Positions 9,201-17,114 are shown, counted from the first letter of the stretch. The stretch: 64,000 nt of DNA from JANELJ01 sp024511395 (GCA_963681975.1 OY820613.1:1736001-1800000); one strand, 5' to 3'. Program-made: numbers and translations. Notes: a model not told the origin generated them from the letters alone.

Positions 9201-9312
9201 CAGGAGATGTTTGTTCAGGGGAGAGATCAGAACCATGAATATATTGCCAGCCCAGTTGCTTTAACTGTTCAATAGCGGGGGCTTCAACCTTGTCATATTC
9301 ATCCTGATCCAA
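6232..9312 (-). CDS. hsdR: type I restriction enzyme subunit R
   Basis: HsdR is the motor and nuclease of the type I complex: it translocates unmodified DNA with ATP and cuts where translocation stalls. The 1026 residues are full length. The nuclease site is seen as PDIILFVNGLPLAVIECKS (Asp152, Glu166, Lys168). The motor motifs are HTQGSGKS (Walker A, about 333-339), ADEAHRTQFG (motif II), GFTGTPL (motif III) and QAIARVNRTYQGK (motif VI). A helical C-terminal region follows, which in this family contacts HsdM. It starts 15 bp after the small gene at 9328, in the hsdM-hsdS operon. No disruption is visible. Confidence 0.95.
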   Translation of the reverse strand: MDQDEYDKVEAPAIEQLKQLGWQYIHGSDLSPEQTSPEQKSPEIRIERSYFRDVVLTHRLESAIKRINPWISEENLRKVSRELTHPRVATLMEANHSIYQTLINYQSVEQDLGKGRKGQTVKIIDFDNPRNNEYLCTSQFKTEGVNQNIVPDIILFVNGLPLAVIECKSPYITNPSADAINQLRRYANLRYPHEDEGAEKLFWYNQLMIALSRDAAKVGTISSAAQHYGDWKDAWPFTDKDILAGSQKQVKDAAGFYLPETTEVTAQQRLIAGLFSHKNFLDIIQNFILFEPVEGKLIKKVARYQQFRAVNKVIERLKTGKTRKDKSGIIWHTQGSGKSLTMVMLAVKMRRDPILKQYKLVFVTDRTQLDTQLSSTFRDAQNETVYNATSVAKLKELLSRDSSDLVTAMVQKFQDAEQESANSLDKASFTDLNPSDKIIVLADEAHRTQFGALAMTINAALPNAPKIGFTGTPLLKTQKMSQAFGGYIDQYKINEAVEDGATVRILYEGREVQTEVAGESLDKLFEEYFKDYSEDEKREIRKKYGVERAVREAPARIRWVCIDLLKHYREHILPDGFKAMIVTGSRHAATVYKKTLDELGAPESAVIISGDHNDSPEIAQYTDKTQQKQAIKDFIKPLSESPLSILIVKDMLLTGFDAPILQVMYIDRQLKEHTLMQAIARVNRTYQGKSCGFIVDYYGLSDHLTEALEMFSSEDIEGAYHTLKDEIPKLKATHTRAMSFFKGIKSDDVDDYVQVLKDEEIRAQFEIAFKRFARQMNIVLPDKAASPFVADLKFLGKVNNSARLRYRDEQLNIADAGEKVRQLVDEHILSTGVDPKITPIDLLAANFKESVKQVKSPQSRASEIESAIKHHITVNLDEDPEYYKSLSLRLREIIERTHGKWEQQVELLLEMTDTIEAEHKQAAADLGLSETEYAFYNILVAEVSQYQGDNFLDDTTHEAIKTTTQQLVSMFDEATTIVDFFSKQDEVKRMKKNIKRVVIDQPFGDMAIVKVLQDRFMELARTKFNT

Positions 9313-9327
9313 TGTGAATTTTCCCTG

Positions 9328-9552
9328 TTAAATCGCCACTTTTTTCATTTCATAAATGGTTGCATATTTGGCTGCTGTTGCCAAATCACCGTGGCGTAAT
9401 GCCTCTCGAATATCATCCAGTTTATAGGCTGTTTCAAGTGACATTGTGGGAGACCAACCGGTATCAGAATCCGTCAGTTCAATTTCCACCTCTGCCACAT
9501 AAGCCCCTTCATGAAGGTATTTTGTTTGCTTTCTTTGTGATAAATGTGTCAT
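9328..9552 (-). CDS. small partner of the DUF4258 gene, putative antitoxin
   Basis: This 74-residue protein is not assigned to a family. The sequence has a strand-rich first half (YVAEVEIELTDSDTGWSP) and a helical second half (KLDDIREALRHGDLATAAKYA). It overlaps the upstream DUF4258 gene by 4 bp and precedes hsdR. DUF4258 genes are often paired with a short gene of this kind, and the pair has toxin-antitoxin dimensions. Calling it an antitoxin is inference from context only. Confidence 0.5.
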   Translation of the reverse strand: MTHLSQRKQTKYLHEGAYVAEVEIELTDSDTGWSPTMSLETAYKLDDIREALRHGDLATAAKYATIYEMKKVAI

Positions 9553-9872
9553 TTGCTGTTTCTCTCCATAAAAGAGTCATCCCATAGTTTTGGATCAGGT
9601 CGATAAGCGGTTATTAAAACGGCTGGATGTTCATAACCTTTGGGAATTCCCCAGACAACATGAATGGGTTTGCCTTCTTTATCCTTTTGCAATACCAGTA
9701 CAGAAGCACCTTTCTTATAATCAGGATAATCTTCAATAAGTACTGCGTCAAGTACACCAGAAACCACTTCTCTTGCCGTTAAATCATCATTGGCCAGTTC
9801 ATTATAGCCATGTTCAGAAACTCGGATATCCTGCTTTATGCAGAGATCAATTATCTTTTTTAGAGTACTCAT
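9549..9872 (-). CDS. DUF4258-family protein, putative toxin-like
   Basis: The 107 residues fit DUF4258: an N-terminal helix with RVSEHGYNELANDDLTAREV, then YPDYKKGASVLVLQKDKEG and a strand HVVWGIPKG before VLITAYRPDPKLWDD. The YRPDPxxW ending is characteristic. DUF4258 proteins have been compared with RelE-like small toxins, but activity is not established. The gene overlaps hsdS and the next gene by 4 bp each, so this pair is embedded in the type I operon between specificity and restriction genes. It could act as an addiction module for the RM locus. Confidence 0.65.
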   Translation of the reverse strand: MSTLKKIIDLCIKQDIRVSEHGYNELANDDLTAREVVSGVLDAVLIEDYPDYKKGASVLVLQKDKEGKPIHVVWGIPKGYEHPAVLITAYRPDPKLWDDSFMERNSK

Positions 9873-11077
9873 AATTTAACCCGAACCTTACCGGTTAGGA
9901 GGTCTTGCATTAGGGCTTTTTTTATTTTTTTTAATGATATTAATTTATTGCATTTTAAATTAATAATATGTGTTGCTGAATCCAATCTGTCTATAATACT
10001 TTCTTGCTCTTTTAGAGAAGGGATTGCTATTAAAAAATCGGATACATCCTGTTTGGTTATATTGGGGTCTTTACGACTACTAGCAGCAATTGTTTTCCAT
10101 CGCATTCTATTTGAAATAAGCCAATAATTAGCAAATGTGCCTAATACATTACCTTTAAACTTCAAAGCACAAATAGCTTGGTTTGTAGTAGCTTCAATTG
10201 AGAGTACACCACTTCTGCCAATTTGATTCCAGCCACCATACATTGCAATCAAGGCAGTACCTATTGGTAATTTTTTACAAGATGAATTTTTTATTGCTCG
10301 TTCGGTTATTTTTTCATCAGTGCTCTTAATCATTTCATCATTTAGATCCAATGTTTTAACCCAAGGGATAGCATTTTGATCAGAAGAAAAATAAGTCATA
10401 TCCTTTCGGCTGGGTGTACTACCTGATAACAGGCTAAATGATTCACCTAATGTAGCAACCTCCCACTCCACCGGAATCCGCCCCACAGGAGAATCCTTAA
10501 ATTCTGTATGCCCAATTCCTTTGGTCAATAGCTCCTGCATCATGCCGGTTTTCAGGTCTTTTAACTTGTCAATTTGTGCCTGTGTTTTTTCAATGACCGT
10601 ATCAACAGAGGTCAGAATGGCGGCGATTTTCTTTTGTTCGGGGAGGGGTGGTAATATTAATTTGAAATCACGCATTTCACCTCCGCTTACCGCCTCAAAG
10701 GTACTACCTTGTGCAAGAAGCTGGAAACGGTGTTTTACAAACTTAAATGTTTGATATAAAAATGCTTGTTCAACTTTTGTTCCTTTAATCGCAGCTAACC
10801 CACGTCCGATACAGCATGACTCAGAAGCTATATTAATATCACCAACTGGAGCACGAACTGAAAAAAGAATTGAATCTTTTTCTGCCACTTTTGTTGGTTT
10901 AGAACACCATACTCGTACACTTGGATAGTGACTTCCAAAATCCGTTTTCCCTTGAAAGAAAGGTAATCCTATTCGAGAATTATTATAAGTATTTGATGGA
11001 GGAGATTGCCCCATAATTAAATCAGCAACAACACCTAATTTAGATTGATACCAACCCTCAGGAACAGAATTACTCAT
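9869..11077 (-). CDS. hsdS: type I RM specificity subunit S
   Basis: HsdS supplies DNA target recognition for both methylation and cleavage. The 402 residues hold two target-recognition domains, each followed by a conserved helix: LPPLPEQKKIAAILTSVDT with QAQIDKLKDLKTGMMQELLT in the centre, and the degenerate IPSLKEQESIIDRLD with LMQDLLTGKVRV at the end. The second domain (SGSTPSRKDMTYF, then IPWVKTLDLND) is of a different type from the first, so a bipartite asymmetric target is expected. It overlaps hsdM by 8 bp and the DUF4258 gene by 4 bp. Confidence 0.93.
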   Translation of the reverse strand: MSNSVPEGWYQSKLGVVADLIMGQSPPSNTYNNSRIGLPFFQGKTDFGSHYPSVRVWCSKPTKVAEKDSILFSVRAPVGDINIASESCCIGRGLAAIKGTKVEQAFLYQTFKFVKHRFQLLAQGSTFEAVSGGEMRDFKLILPPLPEQKKIAAILTSVDTVIEKTQAQIDKLKDLKTGMMQELLTKGIGHTEFKDSPVGRIPVEWEVATLGESFSLLSGSTPSRKDMTYFSSDQNAIPWVKTLDLNDEMIKSTDEKITERAIKNSSCKKLPIGTALIAMYGGWNQIGRSGVLSIEATTNQAICALKFKGNVLGTFANYWLISNRMRWKTIAASSRKDPNITKQDVSDFLIAIPSLKEQESIIDRLDSATHIINLKCNKLISLKKIKKALMQDLLTGKVRVKL

Positions 11078-12782
11078 ACCCCAGTTCCTTCAGATAGCCT
11101 TTCATTACCGCCTCAGCTTCTTCAACCTGCTTATCCAGTTCATGCAGTGACACTTTGTACTTATCCCACCAGCGTTCCAGCTGGGTAATCACTTTCGGGT
11201 TATCCGTCACTTCCCGGATGGCTTCTTTGCTGTCAATCTTAAAGTCATAGTAGTCATCATCACGCCGGGTAAATACCGTGCTGACATCAAAATCCCCCAG
11301 GATTTCTTCCCGGATATAGTCATCCTCTACTTCACGCACCGGTACTCCGCCATGCAGTATGGCTCTGACATCAAATATTTCCGGTGGTGGTGAGGTGTCG
11401 GCATAACGGCGGATATTCAGGTTATAGTCATTCTCCTGTATTTCAGACAGTTCAACGACCCTGGAATAGCGCTTAATCTCTGCATAGTCATTAAAAGCAG
11501 CCACTATTTTTTCTATATCCTGTGGCCGCAGTTTATTCTGGTTCTTGCCTTCTTCGTATTCCAGTTCCGAGTTAATAAACAATACCTTGCCCTGGCGTTC
11601 AGCCGGTTTATTTTTATTGATAATTAACAGGCAGGCAGGAATACCGGTACCATAGAACAGGCCGGATGGCAGGCCGATAACGGCTTCGAGCAAATCATCA
11701 TCCAGAATACCCTGCCGAATGGCTTTTTCACTGGAACCTCTGAACAGCACCCCATGAGGCATGACCACACCCATTATGCCTTCGGCATTGAGGCTGGCAA
11801 TCATATGCTGGACAAAGGCTAAATCGCCGGCATCTTTGGGTGGTGTGCCATAAGGGAAACGGCCATAGGGATCATGTTCGGCTTCTTCCTTACCCCATTT
11901 CTTCAGACTAAAGGGCGGATTGGCAATCACCCGGTCAAAGGTCATTAACTCACCCTGGCGGGTATGCTGTGGATCACGCAGGGTATCCCCTTTGCGAATA
12001 TCTGCATTAAATACCCCATGCAGAAACATATTCATTTTACAGATAGCCCAGGTATTCAGATTCATTTCCTGCCCGTATAAGGACAGATTGGCCGGGTTCT
12101 CACCATGACTGGCCAGGTAATTTCGGGTCTGAATCAACATACCGCCCGAACCCACTGTGGGATCATATATCCGCTGACCGGCATGCGGTTTAAGCAGTGT
12201 GACCAGGGTTTGCACTACTTCTGTGGGCGTGTAAAATTCACCGCCTTTTTTACCGGCACTGTCGGCAAACATTTTAATCAGGTATTCATAAGCCGTACCC
12301 AATAAATCAGGCTTTTCAAAATCACTATTACGCAGGCGATACTTGCTGAAATGGGACAGTAAATCCCGTAGTTTGGCATCAGTCAGCTTGTTTTTGATAT
12401 TAAAATCAATAGTAACCAGCACACCGTCCAGACTGGGGTTATGCTCTTCAATGGCTTCAGTGGCCTTATTCAGCTGCGCCCCGATATCATGTTTTAAATC
12501 TTTTAAATGTCCCCAACGGGCCTGTTCCGGGATAAAAAAGGTTATGTCGTACTCATCTTCATCCTGTGCCAGTGCTTTGGCCTGGGCTTCGGTTTTGCCC
12601 TTATCCAGATAATACTTGATCACTTTTTCCTGTTCTTCTTCAAAAGCATCCGACAGACGCTTGAGGAACATCATGCCGAAAATATAATCCTTGAATTCCG
12701 AGGCATCCATATTGCCACGGAGGATATCGGCGGTTTCCCAGAGGAAGGATTCAAGTTGTTGCAGTGTAATGGGTTCAGACAT
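11070..12782 (-). CDS. hsdM: type I RM methyltransferase subunit M
   Basis: HsdM methylates adenine in the target set by HsdS. The N-terminal HsdM domain (SFLWETADILRGNMDASEFK) precedes an N6-methylase domain with motif I YDPTVGSGGML and motif IV VIANPPFS. TPTEVVQTLVTLL is the usual lead-in. I place the start at the ATG giving MSEPITLQQLESF (12782), because family members begin there; the open frame reaches 12854, but the extra 24 residues look non-homologous. It is the first gene of the operon, with a likely promoter at 12879-12907. No disruption is visible. Confidence 0.93.
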   Translation of the reverse strand: MSEPITLQQLESFLWETADILRGNMDASEFKDYIFGMMFLKRLSDAFEEEQEKVIKYYLDKGKTEAQAKALAQDEDEYDITFFIPEQARWGHLKDLKHDIGAQLNKATEAIEEHNPSLDGVLVTIDFNIKNKLTDAKLRDLLSHFSKYRLRNSDFEKPDLLGTAYEYLIKMFADSAGKKGGEFYTPTEVVQTLVTLLKPHAGQRIYDPTVGSGGMLIQTRNYLASHGENPANLSLYGQEMNLNTWAICKMNMFLHGVFNADIRKGDTLRDPQHTRQGELMTFDRVIANPPFSLKKWGKEEAEHDPYGRFPYGTPPKDAGDLAFVQHMIASLNAEGIMGVVMPHGVLFRGSSEKAIRQGILDDDLLEAVIGLPSGLFYGTGIPACLLIINKNKPAERQGKVLFINSELEYEEGKNQNKLRPQDIEKIVAAFNDYAEIKRYSRVVELSEIQENDYNLNIRRYADTSPPPEIFDVRAILHGGVPVREVEDDYIREEILGDFDVSTVFTRRDDDYYDFKIDSKEAIREVTDNPKVITQLERWWDKYKVSLHELDKQVEEAEAVMKGYLKELGYE

Positions 12783-12878
12783 AGTTATTCTTTGTTGTTT
12801 TATTAACCGTTTAGTCTGCCAGAAATAAGGGTGGTTTGCCAGTGGGTTGTTCAATATCCAGATAGATGAGTTAAGGGG

Positions 12879-12907
12879 ATTATAATTATATTAGCTTTGT
12901 CTGCCAT
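12879..12907 (-). promoter_or_regulatory. putative promoter of the first type I operon with overlapping inverted repeat
   Basis: On the minus strand a perfect TATAAT (12884-12879) lies 17 bp from ATGGCA (12907-12902), about 97 bp before the hsdM start. A small inverted repeat, CATATA then TATATG with 3 bases between (12905-12919), overlaps the -35 and could be an operator. No controller gene is visible next to it. Confidence 0.4.
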
Positions 12908-12957
12908 ATATCGTATATGATTGATTCAAAATGAATTAGTATATGGTTTCTTGTAAC

Positions 12958-12988
12958 AGTATGCCTGAAAACTAAAGACAGGCATACT
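12958..12988. repeat. perfect inverted repeat before the GIY-YIG gene
   Basis: AGTATGCCTG and CAGGCATACT form a 10-bp stem around an 11-base A-rich loop. It lies between the divergent hsdM and GIY-YIG genes. It may be a terminator for leftward or rightward transcription or an element end. Confidence 0.4.
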
Positions 12989-13608
12989 GGCAAGCGGCGA
13001 ATAAATATGGTGATGCCCGATATATTGCAATGTTCGCTCCAGGGCATGGTACTACAGCAATTTTTCTGGGATTAACATATATTTCATCTGTAATACTAAA
13101 CAATGAACTCGGTTCTAAGCACTTAAAAATGCTACAGCAATATAAACTACCTGAGAAATGGTTTGAAAAATCCGTTCGATATCAATTGGATTTTGTTGAT
13201 ACTATGTATGATTTAAGTGAACGCTTAATCATTGAATGGGGTAAATCAACGGTCAGCGGGGTACAGAAACAAGATAAGCCTGTAATTGAAATAAGAGCAA
13301 AACATTCAATTGGTGAATTTATTTCTTATGACGATGTTCAATTATCATATAAAGCCTTAGTGCAACTCAATAATAATACGAATGCTAATCCAACCCGGTT
13401 AAATGCATTATCGTCAGTCAATGGTGTTTATTTGATACAACATCAAATAGATGACCAGATGTATGTCGGCTCTGCTTATGGTGTTGATGGTATTTGGGGT
13501 CGGTGGAAAACCTATGCGCAAACAGGGCACGGCGGAAATAAATTACTTAAGGAATTAAATCCAGATGAATTTATATTCTCTATTCTTGAAATAGCTCCAG
13601 CTATACTT
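12989..13608 (+). pseudogene. GIY-YIG nuclease-family gene, truncated at the 3' end
   Basis: The frame is open from about 12979 and has its first ATG at 13030. The residues upstream of that ATG still read like protein (WQAANKYGDARYIAMF), so the true start is unclear and may be lost. A GIY-YIG domain is recognisable at residues ~131-190 counted from 13030: NGVYLIQHQ, then MYVGSAYG, GIWGRWKTYAQ and NPDEFIFSILE. The domain ends abruptly near 13608, where transposase sequence begins in the same frame. The active-site Glu region of GIY-YIG nucleases lies downstream of this point and appears lost. The N-terminal ~130 residues are unassigned. Confidence 0.6.
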
Positions 13609-13782
13609 GTAGAGCGGTTTAATCGAACGGTACGCCATGAATGGTTAAATCAGTTTTTATTTAATTCTATAGAGCATGCACAGGAAACAGTAACATGCTG
13701 GAAATGGAGTTATAATAATGAACAACCCCATACGGCTATCGGTGGAGTACCACCCAGGCAAAAATTGGTTTTAGCCTGTTAG
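13609..13782 (+). pseudogene. IS3-family orfB tail fused in frame to the GIY-YIG gene
   Basis: VERFNRTVRHEWL and WSYNNEQPHTAIGGVPPRQ are the C-terminal hallmarks of an IS3-type transposase (catalytic Glu region and tail), from a subgroup different from the IS3 copies elsewhere in the window. The segment continues the reading frame of the GIY-YIG gene, giving a 250-codon open frame that is a chimera and not a native gene. Confidence 0.75.
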
Positions 13783-13799
13783 AAAACAATTTAAACCGT

Positions 13800-13886
13800 C
13801 TTATCCACATACCCACAGGCCAGGCCTGTCAGTGAGATAAAACTGAAGGTCTCACCAACAGACAGACCTATGGATATGTGGATAAG
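13800..13886. repeat. nested palindromes, probable IS-derived end structure
   Basis: An outer 12-bp inverted repeat (CTTATCCACATA at 13800 and its complement ending at 13886) encloses ACAGGC/GCCTGT and GTGAGA/TCTCAC inverted repeats. It follows the IS3 transposase tail and precedes the mod remnant, so it is probably a fused pair of element ends. Confidence 0.5.
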
Positions 13887-13895
13887 ACTTATACT

Positions 13896-14017
13896 AAACC
13901 TCTATTTATGAATTGCTTTATAAATGGGGGGATTACCCATTCAGGGATGATGTCTCCAAAACCAATATGGCCGCCATCCTGGGGCAGTACGGTATTACCC
14001 ATGTTCGCAGTTTGTAG
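13896..14017 (+). pseudogene. mod: last ~40 codons of a type III mod methylase gene
   Basis: An open frame without a start encodes SIYELLYKWGDYPFRDD followed by KTNMAAILGQYGITHVRSL and stop. The RDDxxKTN...ILxQYGIxxVRS pattern is how many type III-type Mod proteins end, though I judge this from memory. It sits 8 bp before the ATPase gene, whose ribosome site (TAGGAG) overlaps this stop, so it was the upstream gene of the same operon. The remainder was removed by the IS-derived junction at about 13890. Confidence 0.5.
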
Positions 14018-14025
14018 GAGATAAA

Positions 14026-15135
14026 ATGTCAAATAATCAGAATATACACCTGCATAGTGTAAAAGTTGAAGGCTTTAAATCAATTAAAAAACTTGATTTA
14101 GAAATGAACCCTGTCAATATTCTTATAGGGGCGAACGGTTCAGGTAAGTCTAATTTTATTTCTCTCTTTACTTTTTTTAGACATCTTTCCGAAGGTAAGC
14201 TACAAACCTATATTGAGAAACAAGGTTTTGCAAATGCTTTTTTTCATTTTGGTTCCAGGAGTACCAAAAAAATTCTTCTGGAAGCCAGTGTTGGAAATAA
14301 CGGGTATCACGTTGAATTTTCACATGGTGTTGCCAATGACTCTCTTGTAATCGATAAGGAATATTGCACATTTATTGGTTCTGGCAGGCGCTTTAATATA
14401 AAGGGAAGCCTGGGAGAAAGTGGCCTTGCTCCGGGTGGTAAGGCAGACAGTACCCGTGTCAGAAAATACACCCGAGAATATATGCAGGAATGCCGGGTGT
14501 ATCATTTTCACGATACCAGCCCAACAGCTGGTTTTAAACAAGCCCAAGAAGAAAGCGCCAGTGCTTATTTATATCCAGATGCCAGCAATCTGGCCCCTTT
14601 TCTACGATTTTTGAAGAAACACTGGAATAAGAATTATCGGTATATCGTCTCTGCTATCCAGACGGTAGCCCCCTTTTTTCATGATTTTTATCTTGAGCCA
14701 CGTGGAGCAGAGGGGGAAAAAACGCTACTGCTTCGTTGGACGCATAAAGAACATGATATGCCTTTTTCTGCTAACCAATTGTCAGACGGTACTGCTCGCT
14801 TTATATGTATGGCTACTCTTTTTCTACAACCAGAACAGTATCGGCCCAGTACCATAGTGCTTGATGAGCCAGAGTTGGGACTTCACCCTGCTGCTTTGGA
14901 TGTACTTGCAGATATTGTAAAGTCAATATCAAAAACCAATCAGGTTATATGCTCCACACAATCAGTGACCTTTGCTAACCTGTTTGCACCGGATAATTTT
15001 ATAGTTGTCGATCAGGAAAAAGGGGTTTCTACTTTTACCCAGCTTGACGCTAAAGAACTGGAGCATTGGTTGGAAGAATATAACATGGGTGATATTTGGA
15101 CGAAAAATATTATTGGGGGAAGGCCTGAATGGTAA
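14026..15135 (+). CDS. AAA_21-type ATPase paired with DUF4276
   Basis: This 369-residue SMC/ABC-like ATPase has Walker A GANGSGKSN (about residues 37-45), a signature-like LSDGTARFICMATLF, Walker B TIVLDEPELGLHP and a switch segment STQS. It is cytosolic, with no membrane segment. It is the same length as, and clearly homologous to, the ATPase at 39676-40785 (shared YHFHDTSxTAG block). It overlaps the DUF4276 gene by 7 bp. Such ATPase plus TOPRIM-like pairs (OLD, PARIS, RloA/B-like) act in phage defence, usually with the partner as nuclease. Here the pair sits between mod and res remnants. Confidence 0.85.
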   Translation: MSNNQNIHLHSVKVEGFKSIKKLDLEMNPVNILIGANGSGKSNFISLFTFFRHLSEGKLQTYIEKQGFANAFFHFGSRSTKKILLEASVGNNGYHVEFSHGVANDSLVIDKEYCTFIGSGRRFNIKGSLGESGLAPGGKADSTRVRKYTREYMQECRVYHFHDTSPTAGFKQAQEESASAYLYPDASNLAPFLRFLKKHWNKNYRYIVSAIQTVAPFFHDFYLEPRGAEGEKTLLLRWTHKEHDMPFSANQLSDGTARFICMATLFLQPEQYRPSTIVLDEPELGLHPAALDVLADIVKSISKTNQVICSTQSVTFANLFAPDNFIVVDQEKGVSTFTQLDAKELEHWLEEYNMGDIWTKNIIGGRPEW

Positions 15136-15728
15136 GGATAGGCATATCGGTAGAGGGGCAGACTGAAGAAATATTTGTTAAAAAAGTTTTAGCCCCCTAT
15201 CTTGTTGTTAAAAATATCAATATCACTCCGATTTCTATAGGGGGTGGGGTTAATGTAGATAAAGTCAAAAGTGAATTGAAAAAGATAGCACCTAATTTTG
15301 ACTATGTAACAACGCTATATGATTTTTATGGATTTTCTCGTAAAGAAGATGAGGAGACTAAAGGGTCTCTGGAACAACGTATAATCGATGCGGTACACGA
15401 TGGCGTTAAAGATAAACTTATTCCATACATTCAAATGCATGAATTTGAAGGGTTATTATTTTCATCTCCTGAAGCAATTGCCAAAGTGCTTATGGATGAA
15501 CAGTTGAGTGAGTGGGCGACTGAGATACTAAACAAATTTAATAATAATCCAGAATTAATCAATGACTCTGTTGAAACCGCACCAAGTAAAAGGCTTGAAC
15601 GTGATACCTCTTATCAAAAAACCACTCACGGCCCTAATATAGCAAAAGCAATTGGTATCGATAAAATTAGAGCAATGTGTCCAGAGTTTGATGCCTGGTT
15701 GAGCCAGTTAGAGGGCTTGCAATCATGA
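15129..15728 (+). CDS. DUF4276-family TOPRIM-like protein
   Basis: The 199 residues follow the DUF4276 pattern: ISVEGQTEEIFVKKVLAPYL with the first acidic residue, TTLYDFYGF with the second acidic site, PYIQMHEFEGLLFSSPEAI, APSKRL and KTTHGPNIAKAIGI. The Glu and Asp placement is that of a TOPRIM-like metal site, so nuclease activity is plausible but not proven. It overlaps the ATPase gene by 7 bp and the res pseudogene by 4 bp. The homologue at 38997-39683 shares all these motifs. Confidence 0.85.
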   Translation: MVRIGISVEGQTEEIFVKKVLAPYLVVKNINITPISIGGGVNVDKVKSELKKIAPNFDYVTTLYDFYGFSRKEDEETKGSLEQRIIDAVHDGVKDKLIPYIQMHEFEGLLFSSPEAIAKVLMDEQLSEWATEILNKFNNNPELINDSVETAPSKRLERDTSYQKTTHGPNIAKAIGIDKIRAMCPEFDAWLSQLEGLQS

Positions 15729-16218
15729 AACTGCATTTTGAAAACGATTTGGATTACCAGAAAGCGGCTATTGATTCGGTAGTTAATCTGTTTAAGGGGT
15801 AGGAAATTTCCCGCTCTGAGTTCACGGTAAGCTGTTGCCCTGAATCAGGCCCTCAGATGTTGCTTGGTTTATCCGAAAGTGAACTGGGTATAGGTAACCG
15901 ATTACTGCTGCTTGATGAAGAGTTAGAAGAAAACCTGCGTGAAGTTCAATTAACGAATGGTCTTCGCCCTACAGAAAAATTACTAAGCGGAGACTTTACT
16001 GTAGAAATGGAAACAGGCACAGGTAAAACCTACGTTTATCTGCGTACTATATTCGAGCTCAATAAAAACTATGGTTTTACCAGGTTTATGATTGTTGTGC
16101 CTTCAGTAGCAATAAAGGAAGGCACCTATAAAACATTGCAAATTACCCAGGAGCATTTTGAAGGTTTATACCCAAAAGCCAGGGGGTATGAATATTTTAA
16201 TTATGATTCCAAAAAACC
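15725..16218 (+). pseudogene. res: type III restriction subunit Res, broken N-terminal part
   Basis: Res is the helicase-nuclease subunit of type III systems. Only about the first 164 codons remain of the ~1000 expected. The frame is interrupted by a TAG at about codon 26 (after NLFKG), then runs on with METGTGKTYVYLRTIFELN, which carries Walker A, and RFMIVVPSVAIKEGTYK (motif Ia). At 16219 it meets an inverted IS256 end. The ATG overlaps the DUF4276 stop by 4 bp, so it was the next gene of that operon. Confidence 0.85.
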
Positions 16219-16369
16219 GACAGTGTAAATTAAACTGTGTATCCGCTCTTATTTAAATATAAGGAGCCAACTGCTCCTCAAACTCGATTATAAATCGATT
16301 CATTGCTACTTTCCAATTTCTGATGGGCATTGTCCATTTTCTGGAAGCCGACTGGATAGCCAGATAAAT
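16219..16369 (-). mobile_element. IS256 3'-end fragment
   Basis: This is the inverted last 151 bp of the IS256 elements at 1698 and 44031, starting with the terminal repeat (GACAGTGTAAATTAAACTGT). It cuts the res gene and is itself cut by the IS66 left end at 16370. Confidence 0.9.
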
Positions 16370-16459
16370 GTAACCGCCCAATAATCCCACCTACCCCCAC
16401 CCCTTAAAATCCTTCAAACTATTACTTTTTATAATTTCATAATCATAAAAGGTAACCCT

Positions 16460-16753
16460 ATGCCCCACGAACGAGATGAAGAAATGCGCACCCACCTACA
16501 GGCCTGGCAGTCCAGCGGCCTGACTCAGAAGCAATACTGTCAGCAGCACAACCTTAAAACCCATATGTTCAGTTACTACAAAGCCAAATTTCTGAGGCAG
16601 TCAGATGATAGTGAGAGCTTAATACCGGTGCAGGTTGTTCAGGATAAGACCGTTTCAGGTCTGATTTTAAACCTGCCCAATGGTTTAAGTCTGGAAATCC
16701 AGCCAGGCTTTGAGCAGCCAACCTTTATGCAAGTACTGTCTTTACTGAAATAG
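16460..16753 (+). CDS. tnpA: IS66 family accessory protein TnpA
   Basis: The first gene of IS66 encodes a 97-residue accessory protein with a helix-turn-helix near its start (LQAWQSSGLTQKQYCQQHNL) that resembles the Xre-like TnpA of the family. It is required for transposition along with TnpB and TnpC in characterised elements. It ends 4 bp before tnpB. It is intact, but the element it serves has lost its transposase end. Confidence 0.85.
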   Translation: MPHERDEEMRTHLQAWQSSGLTQKQYCQQHNLKTHMFSYYKAKFLRQSDDSESLIPVQVVQDKTVSGLILNLPNGLSLEIQPGFEQPTFMQVLSLLK

Positions 16754-16757
16754 CTTA

Positions 16758-17114
16758 ATGTTGCGTGTTAATCAAAACACTCAGGTTTACCTGGCCTGTG
16801 GTGCCACCGATATGAGAAAGAGCATAAACGGATTAAGCCTGCTGGTTTCTGAAGTTCTGCAGCAGGATGTTTTCAGCGCCAGCCTGTTTGTCTTTTGTAA
16901 TCGTAGCCGGGATAAACTTAAAATTCTGCACCGGGATAATAATGGTTTCTGGCTGTATTATAAGCGTCTGGAAAAGGGGCGCTTTAAATGGCCTGAGTTA
17001 AGAGGACAGACCTCTGTCAGTTTAACTCAGCGGGAATTAAACTGGCTTCCGGATGGCTTAAACATTGAAAAAGTTCAGGCTCACCCCCGACTGAACTATA
17101 CGCATATTGGCTGA
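16758..17114 (+). CDS. tnpB: IS66 family accessory protein TnpB
   Basis: This 118-residue protein shows the IS66 Orf2 signature: YLACGATDMRKSINGLSLLV near the start, then SLFVFCNRSRDKLKILHRD and GFWLYYKRLEKGRFKWP. Length is normal for the family. Its exact role is unknown, but it is needed for transposition. The gene is intact and is separated from the tnpC start by about 70-110 bp. Confidence 0.92.
   Translation: MLRVNQNTQVYLACGATDMRKSINGLSLLVSEVLQQDVFSASLFVFCNRSRDKLKILHRDNNGFWLYYKRLEKGRFKWPELRGQTSVSLTQRELNWLPDGLNIEKVQAHPRLNYTHIG

Noticed and set aside
14026..15728. Naming the ATPase-DUF4276 pairs PARIS, Septu or OLD
   Set aside because: The partner shows DUF4276 motifs, not the DUF4435 of PARIS AriB or the HNH nuclease of Septu, and ATPase and TOPRIM-like parts are separate genes rather than a single OLD-type fusion.
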